NCBI GenBank assembly: GCA_021014945.1
Contig: MU266542.1
Span: 1-48,670 of the forward strand
Length of the DNA stretch: 48,670 nt
Source of the DNA: Leucogyrophana mollusca
Taxonomy: Eukaryota; Basidiomycota; Agaricomycetes; Boletales
Reading direction: 5' to 3'
How positions within the stretch are numbered: the stretch's first letter is position 1; the number at the start of each line of letters is the position of its first letter. The translations under genes were made by a program, and so were the position numbers. Shown here in pieces: positions 21,319 to 32,000 of the stretch. The notes under the pieces are model-generated. The model was not told where the DNA came from, made no database searches, and was given only the letters and a program-made list of their open reading frames with translations.

Positions 21319-23859
21319 ATGCCTGAAACTTTACAGCCGCCTCACGATAGTGGACTCCCTGGTTCACCAGCGGGGCCGCAAGCTCCTGTTACCCCCCTGA
21401 AACCTAGGCCGTCAACAGCTGTTCCCCCAGAAACAACGCCGGTGTCACACAAAATGTCTGGTACTAAACCACACACCTCTCATAATCCCGCGTTGCAGGA
21501 GGGGATTGAACGACAGCTTGTGAAAGAAACCAAAGGGTACTATGTGGGAGCGATGAACGTGGATAGTTTTCTTGGCCAGTTTCTGCCGCTGTCTCCGGAC
21601 AGTCCACCTTGTCCCACAGTCTCCCGGGACAAATTCACCGCGATTACGTCCGGCGGTAAGGAGCCTTCGATGTACCAGCCATTGGTGCGTGATCTGTGCT
21701 TAGGGTCCATCGACTTGCACTTCTTGCTGACAATCTTGTTAGATCGATGCTATCTCGCCGTGTACCGAAGGACTGGAAGTTGTCAACACCGGAAATCGTC
21801 CCGACACCGACATTGAGATTGGCGGGTATCACTTGAAGCCTGATATAACCATTTACGACGGCTCCTGCAAAGGACAGAAGAAAACAGACTTTAAGCGGTT
21901 GGAGATGTGGATTGAAGTAAAACCGACGGAGTCGTATGACGCCTTCGAGGATCCCGATGAAGAAGAACTTCAGAATCGTGAAGGCGAGGCCCTCGCGTCC
22001 TATCTGCGGGGATGGAAATTCGAGAGCGACACCGCGGACGGAATACGGACCCGTGGTCAACTCACCGCATACGGCTTGGCGCAGCTGGGCTCACAATTTC
22101 GCACGTTCGCGTTCTCCGTCTTCATCTGTGGTAAATATGCGCGACTGTTGCGCTGGGATCGAGCGGGTGTAACTGTAACACGACGGTTCGACTATACGGC
22201 GCAACCAGAACTTTTACTTGGGTTCTTTTGGAGATTCCGGAACGCGAAGCCGGAACATAGGGGCATTGATCTCTCCGTAACCCCCGCTAGTGACGCAGAA
22301 TGCAAGCTCGCCAGGAGGGCGTTGCTTCTACGTCCCGACGCGGAGTGTTTCAGATACGAGGTTCCTGAAGACGACCACAGCAAGCAGGTTCGGGAACCAT
22401 ACGTCTACGTCGGACCACGCCCTCCTTTTCCCTCCTTTTCCCTCATCGGACGTGCTACCCGCACCCTGCCGGTGTATGATCCGCTTAAGAATAACGTCGT
22501 TTACCTCAAGGATACGTGGAGGATCGATCACCCCGAGATTGGCAAGGAGGGTGATATTTATCATCAACTCCACCACCATCATGTCCCCCACGTTGCGCCA
22601 TTCGAACGTGGCAACGACGTCCGTGGAGGCGTACATAGAACTGTAACACAAGTCTTAGCCGAGGAGCCTTGGGTGTGTGGTCCACGTACATCGTCTCTGA
22701 CGGCCCACATCCATTACAGGATGGCTCTCGGTGTGGTTGGCCGCGAACTCACGACGTTTAAATCAACGTGCGAGTTAGTCACCGCTCTGGCTGACGCCGT
22801 CGAAGGTGGGTATCTGTTACGTGAGTTAGAACCTGTCTGCAACGTGCTGATAAACTGTTTCGTAGCCCACAAGCATGCATACGAGGATGCTGGTATTTTG
22901 CATCGCGATATTAGCGTGGGGAACATTATTTTAAAGAACGATGGAACGGGAGGGCTTTTGATTGACTGGGATCTCTGCAAGCCGCTTAACAAAGAGTCGC
23001 GCAGACGTCATGATCGTACAGTATGCTCATTTAACTGATATTTTGGCAATCTGATGCTAATATCATCCTGCCTTAGGGAACGTGGCAATTCATGGCAGCG
23101 GCTTTGCTTCAAAATCCACAGAAGCTTCATGAACTACAAGATGACCTCGAGTCTTTCCTTCACGTCCTAACATGGTCAACCATTCGGTACTGCCCCAGTA
23201 ACCTCAGTGCGTTGGAACGAGGCACATATCTCCGCCTCATCTTCGACGAGGCGATTGACACGGACGATGGTACCACCGGGGGACTGCACAAAGGCAATCA
23301 CCTTGGGCACGGGCGGTATCTCCCCGCGCGTCGCGGCGAAGGTTTTCAGTTTTCTGTGTCGTCCCCGCTGCTCGATCTTTTAAAGGCTTTCAGTGGTGGG
23401 TTTGTGGCTCGCTACCAGACTCCACCGACCGACGCCGAGCGCAAGACGTTCGAACAGCAGAAGGCTCAAGCTGTGGCTGACAACAATCCCAACTGGCTGA
23501 AATATCTTCTTGATCACCCATTTGAAGCATATGACCGTGCACTAAGGGCTCTGACTAACTCCGACTGGGTCCTTTCAATTTTGCGGTCCTATGCAAAGGG
23601 GAAGCATGGTGCCTGGCCCACAGACGATGCAGCACAGCGGCAACCCATAGTCAGCAACACGGACGAGACGGCGTACCAGCACACCGTTCACGCCAACCGG
23701 GTACAGAAATTGGAAGAGAATCGTTTAAACAGCCGAGGGTTGTTAGTGTCTGGGGGTTCGGGATCGGGATCAAAGCGCGAGGCCGACGAGCCCCCTGCAA
23801 GCGAAGAACCAAAGCGAAGCCGTGACAACAACGGCGGCTACAACCTCAGGCGCGGATAA
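21319..23859 (+). CDS. FunK1 fungal-type protein kinase, complete
   Basis: FunK1 family protein kinase, an expansion typical of multicellular fungi; substrates unknown. CDS join(21319..21684, 21743..22805, 22866..23020, 23077..23859), 788 aa. A Pro/Thr-rich N-terminus is followed by the FunK1 N-lobe (KPDITIYDG, RLEMWIEVKPTESYDAF, RGQLTAYGLAQLGSQFRTF). The C-lobe has catalytic GILHRDISVGNIIL (His at about residue 489) and metal-binding LLIDWDLCKPL (about 509), then GTWQFMAAALL and DDLESFLHVLTW. The tail ends in a basic, low-complexity KREADEPPASEEPKRSRDN...YNLRRG, a possible nuclear signal. The 60-nt segment 22806-22865 is open in frame here, but the other copies carry a TGA in it, so it is an intron. 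This is the only complete copy of five in the window. Confidence 0.9.
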
Positions 23860-24447
23860 GGGGATGTACACATTGCAATTCCATCTATGTATAAATGTAT
23901 AACAGAATGTCAATAACTTGAATAACACCCAAGGAATGCTACACACATGTAGACCACTTTGAAAAATAGCTGATCCAAGAAATACTTGCCTTCCCCGTGC
24001 GTCGGGTTGATCACTGCCAACTACTGACCCAGGCAGCTGTCGTCTCGGTCTACCACGCCAGCGCCTTCCCAGCGTTTGTTGAGAGGGTGGGGGCACCATC
24101 GAGCACGGTGGTATTAGAGATTCACATGTTCTCAATAGTGTGGCCCCTACACACTTGTGCCCTCCACCAGGGACCCACCCTCTCAGTACATGTTGAGACG
24201 GAGCATGCCGGTGTGCTCGATCTGGTTATTCCTCCCACAACTCAAGCGTCACGGGCCTTCATCCTATCCTCGATGGGTTACAATGATAAAACTGACTGAT
24301 ATCATATTGCCTGAACGAATGCAGATGTACAGACATCCTTAAGCTAAAACGGTACGCGCAAGCTGCGCGGATTCCTGTGCATATATAAGCCAGTGCAGCT
24401 GTTGAGCTACAAGGGCGGGACCTCGACAATGGGTGCCGAACAGCGCT
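23860..24447. other. Intergenic; right part duplicated at 28430-28833
   Basis: 3' flanks of the convergent FunK1 and FAD-oxidase genes. From about 24080 the sequence is similar to about 28430-28833, ending at the oxidase stop codon in both copies. Confidence 0.6.
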
Positions 24448-26499
24448 TCAGTCGGAGCGCCGACAGTTCAGATCATCGACCCATTCATCAGACCCAACCC
24501 CAGCCCCAACAATAAACAGCCCATTGGGGTCGTACTCATCCTTGATCTCCTTCAACCGATCGTAGTGAGAGCCGAAGTAAGTCTCCTTCGGCGTGGGCTC
24601 GAACAAAGATCCCTGCCAATGAGACCAAGCTCAACCATCTGTGCTAAACGGGTATGTAAAGTAGACGGTCTCGTGGCGCACCTCGTTAAAATAGGAACCA
24701 GCCCCGGGCATGATGGCGGACACCTGTTCCATCGTCGCAGCCAGCCAGGCCCTCATGCGCTCGATTTCGCTGTACGTCGCGCCTTCGTTCCACCTTACGC
24801 CCCATATCGCTTCCACTAAGGATTCCCGCCAAGCCGGGTTGAGGCCGGTCGAGTCGGGGTCGACTTTCGATACGGCTCCACCAGCAACGAAGCTGACGGC
24901 GAAAGAGGGGTCGCGGGGGTCAGTAGGTGTGGGTGGAGGTAGGGGCGAAGTGCAAGGACGTACTTCCAAATGATCTGATAACCAGCGACGGTGAACAGCT
25001 TGTCCGCAAAGGCTTCGTATTCATCCTCAGCGAATAGCACTGTTGGGAGGAGCCGGGAGGCGAGTTCTACGATGCCACCGTCAGTGGGGATGGTTTGGAA
25101 TATGCTCTGAAACCACTGATTGAACGAGTCATACGTTCCCGTCTCCTGTGTGGCGATCTCAAGCCCCTCCACCGCGAGGCTCCTCGCCAGGCCAAAGAAC
25201 GAGTCAAAGCTCGCGTTCGCGCGCGCATCCGTCCCATTCGGGAGGCTATACAAGAAGTTGAGGGAGGTGCTCGTGGCGATCGCGTACCCGCCAAAGGAGG
25301 CCGTGGACAGCGCGGGGTGGATGCGAACGAATTCTGTGAATAGCTTTTTGATTACCGTGGTGTTGGTGGCGGTGGCGTTGAAGAAGACGGTGGTGACGGG
25401 GAACGTGGGGTGGGTTTGGTAGGTCACAGAGGTTAGGACACCCCAGGTCCCGCCGCCGCCCCCGCGGAGAGCCCAGAATAGGTCGGAGTGCTGGTGGGCG
25501 TTGGCTGTGAGGTATTCGCCAGCAGCTGTGACAAGCTTGATTTCGATGACGTTGTCCACCCCTGGTCAAGAGATAGATGAATTAGTTAAATCGAACAATT
25601 CCGTGTTACTGCTGGCGCCGACTTGCCTAGGCCGTGCAAAGGAGAAAATGCACTGTGCCCTCCGCCTTGCAACCATCCCCCAGCAGCGCCAACGGAACCT
25701 CCTGCAGATATACCGCCAATCAGCATACGCCCCTGGGCTGCCACAGCGTTGTACGCATCGTTCCATATCACTCCTGAGCCGATTGTGATAGCTGTGGACA
25801 CGTACGTCGGCGTCGAGGTTCAATAGAATCCATCTAGCAAGATGGCGTGCTTACCATCGTATGTCTCCATTGCAGGCGCGCCTTCCGGTACAAATGTGGG
25901 GTTGAGGGTGATGTTGTTGAGATGATGCGTCCATATCATAAATGAATTGCGAGCTGCACTCCGCCCCGTGAAGTCATGCCTTTCAGGGTGGGTCAGCACG
26001 GTCGCCAGTCAATACAGCTAGAAAGGGCGCTTCCTTACCCTGTATTCTTGATAGCTACGCGAAGATTATGGCTCGCGGCGAACTTCACAGCCGCTTGCAC
26101 GTCGCTCACGGAACGTGCATCGACACCAATGACCGGCACGTTCCCTTGCTCGCACGGCACCCCCAGCGTCGTGTTCACATAACACGCGCTGATCGACCCG
26201 TTGCGGGAGATGAAGCTCTCGTAGTTGGTGCTGTCCATCGACCCCGGGTGGCCTGCGCGCCAGGTGCCGTTGTGCCAGTTCGTTTGGATGTCTGTGCAGT
26301 TCTCGGAGGGGCTGGAGAGGGGGTAGCATGCGGAGGCGGTCGGGATGGGGTAGATTAGAGGCCGGGAGATCTGTGACTGGAGGGAGGAGAAATCGGAGGT
26401 GGTTGGCCAGCAGGCGTCGCCGTATAGGCAGCGGCAGAGGGGCGTGGATTGGTTGAGAGCGAGCAGAGGGAAGGGGAAAAGGCTGAGAAGGCGTTGCAT
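24448..26499 (-). CDS. Secreted FAD-linked (BBE-like) oxidase
   Basis: VAO/BBE-type flavoprotein oxidase, complement(join(24448..24612, 24682..24892, 24964..25561, 25627..25791, 25855..25979, 26039..26499)), 574 aa, all junctions in phase. The N-terminus MQRLLSLFPFPLLALNQS is a signal peptide. The FAD domain includes VIGVDARSVSDVQAAVKF, RVAIKNTGHDFTGRS (the His is the expected flavin anchor), GVIWNDAYNAV, GGISAGGSVGAAGGWLQGGGHS and GVDNVIEIKLV. Substrate-domain motifs are LFWALRGGGGGTWGVLTSV, NFVAGGAVSKVDPDSTGLNPAW and the C-terminal YFNEGSLFEPTPKETYFGSHY...YDPNGLFIVGAGVGSDEW. The second-Cys motif of bicovalent BBE enzymes is absent, so a single covalent link is likely. The intron at 25562-25626 uses a GC donor (GCAAGT). 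Substrate unknown. Confidence 0.9.
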
Positions 26500-26984
26500 G
26501 GCTGGTACCACGCACGGGTAAAGAGGAGGGTGGGGGAATCAGCGGGTCAGTGAGGCCTTTGAGCGTTGAACATGGTGTGGAGCCGAGCTCGGGCTATGTC
26601 AAGTCTCGACGCTACTTACGGAGTGGTAGTGCAAAGCGCCCACGGGGACCGAGCTTCGAAGAAACCGGTGACACAAAGTTCGTAAAGTCAGCTGTAAGCC
26701 GATAAGTAAGAGTGATGGAGTGCTCGGATTGGTGGGGATGCTCGGGAGAGTACATAGCCGGATGGTTAGTCAGAGGCTGCAGTTAGATATCAATCGTTCC
26801 TTCTTCGATATCTGGGCATTGTTCATCTTATCGCAGAATCGCAGACAGGGTCTAATCACGTTGGGGGCACTTGCCCCAGCGCTTGGTTCCCAGAGACACT
26901 GCCACGGAGGCCAATGCTCCAACGGTAGGTCGAGCTGCTGCCAGTCGTGGGGCACACAGTATTAGGCGGTGCGCAAGCGCTTGG
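26500..26984. other. Upstream region of the FAD oxidase
   Basis: Probable promoter of the minus-strand oxidase. No separate gene was recognised; frames here lack family signatures. Confidence 0.4.
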
Positions 26985-28290
26985 AACTGTGACCGCTTGG
27001 TGGAGTGCACCGCTAGAACCTGCCAAAACGTGGCTCGGAATTCAAGAGTGCATGACTGGCATTCCATGACGGGGAGTGCACCACGCCGTCGAAGCCGACA
27101 TCTATTTCGCTCCTGCCTGAGAAGAGACGCGAACTCAATAGATGCCCGCCAGGACTGCAGCGTTTACCTCCGCTGTTTTGGTGGTCGAGGAACCTGGAAT
27201 GACGCAAAGAGCGCAGCTTGTCATGGCGCATCACTATTTGTGACTGTTTGTCAATGCCTTTGTGTTTCAACAAGGACAAACAACCCATCGCGAGTTGTAA
27301 TGAGTCTTGCTTACTACAAAACCAACCCCGACGAGCGAAACTCGTCGAGGGCCCGCCCACAGCTCAGCGCTCAGAACCCATGCTTGATGTCCACGGGCGA
27401 GGGCGAGGCTTGTCCGTTCACGCTGGCATGGTCTCTGTGCTCGCCCCCGCGATACGGAATTTCGACTCCCCGCACTCTTCAGTAACCCTTGACTCGGATA
27501 CACAGAACCCAGATACCGTATACGATCTCCGCCGCGCGTGCCTCCAAATGTGCGACAGGCTCTGCGCTCGTGCTGCCCTCGCAAACGTACTCAAGCCCAA
27601 GTTAAGTATATATGTGTCACGACCCGAACCCTCCCCGTGGCACGGGTATCTGCGTGTCTGCAGGCCGCAGGGCTTAAGGCATACAACATCCCTGTCAGGT
27701 GTATCAGCGGACGCAGCTCTGTCTCGGCATGGGCTCATACTACCCCTGCGCCTTGCGTTCATACCATCCACGCTGCGCATCCATGTGTTCGTACCGTCCA
27801 CTGCGATCCGTCGACGCGTCATCTCCCCCACTCATATCCTATTGTTTTGCGCCACGTGAAATGGGCAGGAACGGCGCGTGGGCTGTCGACTCCGCCTCGT
27901 GCCGGGGGGTGCTTGGATTCGAGACCGTCTGGGGTTCGGTTCTTGGACTCGAGGTCGTCCGCCGGCGAGGGTCATATTCGAGAGCCCCGACCCTCCTCGT
28001 GGGACCTACACCTGTCTCTCGGGTCGACAGCGGCAATGATACACTTGCGTAACCTTGTATTCCTCAGCTTCGAGGTTCGCCACCCACGCCTTGTCTTCGC
28101 GCGTGGCGTTGATCCTCTGAGCTCTGCCTCCCGAATCTCCTCTCCAAGTCCAAGTCACCAAACCGTCCAAAGTCGCCAAACATCCAGAACGCCCCCATTC
28201 TGCTCCCCTGCGCCCGTCTCTCCAGCGTGTGCCGGCGCCGGGAATACGAATACCTATATAATATAATATGCTAATGCACAATGCACCATC
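26985..28290 (-). repeat. Repeat R1, inverted copy
   Basis: Reverse-complement similarity to plus-strand blocks at about 39130-39560, 42985-44215 and 45640-45960. Shared landmarks are a segment with TTTGTCAATGCCTTTGTGTT near 27247 here (inverse at about 39494 and 44020), a block around CCTCGACGAG, and a block ending near 28275. In the plus copies R1 directly follows a FunK1 fragment and includes its decayed 3' tail. No open frame is shared by all copies, so it is likely noncoding repeat or fossil sequence. Confidence 0.7.
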
Positions 28291-28429
28291 GATCCCGTTT
28301 CTTGTAATTATATCACGAGTGCCATGTAACTCGAGTCTGCAAACGCCATTTAGTCCACGATCGCGAGTTAGCTTTGTGACTCGCCCTCCACGCAGAACAC
28401 CTCAGGAACCTCAACCCCGAAGCGAGTCA

Positions 28430-29085
28430 TACCGGTGTAGTGACACTCCTTCCCAGTGTTCGTTGAGACCATTCAACACGATGATATCAGACCTTGACAT
28501 ACTCCCAATAATGCAGACCCCACACCCTTATCCCCTCCACAATGGACCCCCACCCTCAACAAATGCTAGGAATGAGCGTGCCGGTATACTCGATCGATTT
28601 ATTCACTTTCATCTGGATCATCAAGCATCAAGGGCCTGCGTCCTATCCTTGATGGGTTACAATGATAAAACTAATTGATATTATATTGCATGAACAAATG
28701 CAGGTATACGGAGACGTCCTTCAGCGAAAACGGTGCGCGCAAACTGCGCGGACTCCTGTGTATATGAGCTAGTGAAGCCGTTGAGTTGCAAAGGCGGGAC
28801 CTCAGCGATGTGTGCCGAAATTGGAACAGCCCTTCAGTCGAAGCGCCGACAGTTCATATTATCGAACCATTCATCAGACCCAACCCCAGCCTCAACAATA
28901 AACAGCCCAGTGGGGTCGTACTCATCCTTGATCTCCTTCAACCGATCGCAGTGAGAGCCGAAGTAAGTCTGCTTCGGCGTGGGCTCGAACAAAGATCCCT
29001 GCCAGCGAGACCAAGCTCAATCCTATGTGCGAAACAGACATGTAGGGTAGACGGGCTCGCGGCGCACCTCATTGAAATAGGAACC
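28430..29085 (-). pseudogene. Duplicated 3' end of the FAD oxidase gene
   Basis: Copy of 24080-24690: the 3' flank (28430-28833), the stop at 28834-28836, the last exon and its intron, and the first bases upstream (TTTCAATGAG, the YFNE codons) before similarity ends at about 29080-29085. There the sequence switches to repeat R2 (ACTATGCCGCCTGGAGCAGG). Only about the last 60 codons are present, so it cannot encode an enzyme. Confidence 0.85.
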
Positions 29086-32000
29086 TACTATGCCGCCTGG
29101 AGCAGGCCCTCCCGTGCCCAACGCAACGGAGGTAAAATCCCGGCCGCCCAGGAGGTTCGAGTGCAAGACACCGGCTCCGAAGATAGTCACCCTCCACCCG
29201 CTACTCGCCGGCTAGAAATGTAGGCGGGGAGGTTGTGTGGCCTGGGTATTGGCGAGATATGAGGGGATGGAGCCTGGTGAAGAGGAGAAGTAGGCGGTCA
29301 GAAGAGCGCGTCGACGCAGTTTTGTGTGCTGTACATACGTAATTCGCGAGCCCATAAAATATTTCCGAAGATGATGCGCACGACCCAGGAACCGCCTGAC
29401 ATCCGTAGACCAGAGGCGTTCGTCCCACCTGGTTCGAGGTGGAAACACGCATGAGTCAAGTTCCCCGCCAAGCAGAGCGTACCCACCAAGTCCGAGTCGA
29501 TGGCGGGGGTAGTATCTAGTGGTAGTAGTAACATCGACCCCGCCGCGGCGCGCCTTGAGCAACATAGGTCGAGTCGAGACGACCACCGAGTACGTCGCTC
29601 CCCCAGACATTATCGACGTCTCCTGGTGTCGATAGATATAAACTAGCCCCCCATTGTGGGCCCGCTGAGCGCACTCGGGAAGAAAGACCGCCGAGTCGAG
29701 TTGAGCACGATGGTCGTCTGCGGGGCCCCGACGACCGCGTCCACAAGGACCGGTGCGCAGTCAGCCGGAGTCGGCAGGTATACCTCGGAGTCTCTCTCCA
29801 CCCACCGCGTCCCACCACTCAGCCCCGGATCGCGCCAATTTGATCGGGATTTGTGGCCCTCGTCGCACGGGCCCATTTCGTCTGTGAAGGTGCTCAGCCA
29901 AGTGGAGTCAGGACGCACAGACGTTGAGGTCAGTGATCGGGTCGGCTGTGGGATTAGCCACCCTCGGTGCGAGAATGGTGGAAAGGCAGGGGGAGAGTTG
30001 TTGGTGGCGTGTGTATTGGCGCGAATGAATAGTGTACCTCGCCAACGACGGGACGTTCACCTTCGGTATGTGCAGCTCGTTCAACTTTCACGATGAGATG
30101 GCCTTCATCGTAGGGTGCTTTCGCCGGTAGAGCCATCTCTAGAGGGAAGAATCAGTCTTTACATCACGGCAACAGTGATGAGTGAGGCACTTGTAAACTC
30201 GCCCCCGGATCCTAGCAACTTCTCGGGACTAGCTCTCGATTTCCATATCAACTTTCCCTCTCTCAAGTCGTCCGAAAAACGAGGCCCCTTCTGCGATGTC
30301 GTGTTCCATCCCGAGAAGCACGCGAGCACCGATTTCCAACATCTGTACAAACGAAGCACAATGCACGACGCCTTGTCTGCTCTCCTAAATTCATAGCGGT
30401 ATGGTTAGGCTACGCGGAGATACTGGGTCAAGATCACGTGCAGTGAAAAACAAGAGTCCCATTCGATGGTCGACTGATCCGAGGGCGATATCTCGGCCGT
30501 CCGTCCGCGCTTTCCGTCCACCTCGACAACAACGTAGAAGAAGTAGTAGCCTTTCGGGTGGTTATCATCCGATGGAGGCAACCCAGTGGCTCCGACGACT
30601 GCAACAGTTCAAGTAAGTTTTGGACGGAGACATTCGGTCAGTGTTTCTGCGTACCTGTAAGCGAGAAATCTATCTTTCCGTTGGTGGATTCCATGTTGCC
30701 AGGCATCTGAGATCGCTCTCGTGAAGGAAATTGGCCGTTAGAGAGAGGTGTATGGGGGCGAAATGGAGGGTAGCCGTGCTTATAGGGAAGTTGCGGGCGT
30801 GACACATTTTCGGTGATAGCAACTGAGCTCCCGTGATGCGTGAGAGAGGTGAAAATCAACGTGACGCGTGACAGTTGCTACCACAAAGATGTCGACAAGA
30901 CTTACGCGATGGGTTACGAACTCCCCGCAGAGTACGTATTCGCTGGTCGCCCGCTGAGTCGTCTGGCTCACCTCCCCATGCCACTCCCGCTCCCACTGCA
31001 CTGCGTCACGCAATCATATGGTGGTCTTTTTCACCCGCCAAGCTGACATGATGGCTCTGCTGTCTGAATACGACAATGGAAGGCGAACTATTCTTCGGAG
31101 GATCACCGAGGCCCCGTAAGCATCTTTCTGTATGACAGGGTTGCCGAACTTACCCGTTCTCACGCATCGACAGCCCAACGAACTCATAGCAACTATGGGT
31201 GGCACGGCGCAGACGAGGCCTGCTCCGTTTGACCTTCTGGAACGCCCCCAAGCTGCCATCTTCCCAGAACCCCCGCGCTCTCCCTATCCAGATGATCTGG
31301 CAAACGCCGTTTGCGTACCGCGAACATATCACAGGTCGATCCGAGAATTCCGAGGTGCGACGTTGGGCGGCAAGCTCCGAGGCGACGTGCTGCACGGGGA
31401 ACGCGCGGTCAAGGAGAAGTAGGCAGTTGAGAAGAGTGTGTGCTGTGTTGTGTATATGATTTATCCGTCGGTCCAATTCGCGAGCCATAAAGATAGAGAC
31501 AAAGATAAAAGATAAAGACATTCGCACGACCAGGATCCTCCTGCAGACCAGAGGCGTTTGTCCAACCTGGGTTCAAGGTGGCAACACGCATAAGTCAAGT
31601 GCCCGGCCCAAAATCGCTCAGGCAGAATCCCCAGCTGAATCACGCCGGGCAGAGTCCCCAGCCCAAACGCGCCGGCTGAGTACACCCATCAGTCGCTAGC
31701 GGGGGTGGTATCTAGTATCGATCCCGCGCACCTTGAGCAATAAAGGTTGAATCGGGGCGGGCCCCGAGTCCGAAGCCCCCGTGGAAGATTCGGGTGCACT
31801 CACCGCACCACCTCCGCTGAGAGTCGTATGTCCATGGGGTAGCTATGTCCGTGCTCCGAGAGGTCCTAGGCCGTCGATGGCGGCGTGCTCGTGGGGGGGG
31901 CGTCATCTGCAGGTGTTATCTGCGGGGGCATGGTCGGCGCAGTGGCGTGAGGAGCAGCGCTGCAGATCTGAGCGGGGAGCGCGGGTATGAGGGGGAGGAA

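Noticed and set aside
22806..22865. Treating this FunK1 segment as coding because it is open
   Set aside because: The other FunK1 copies have a TGA at the same place, and splicing restores the AHKHAYEDAGILHRD-type sequence.
24448..26499. Biosynthetic gene cluster around the FAD oxidase
   Set aside because: No polyketide synthase, NRPS, terpene synthase, P450 or transporter is nearby; neighbours are a kinase and repeats.
26985..28290. Several 100-240 codon frames in R1 as genes
   Set aside because: They are not conserved in the other R1 copies, are open in GC-rich DNA on both strands, and have no domains.
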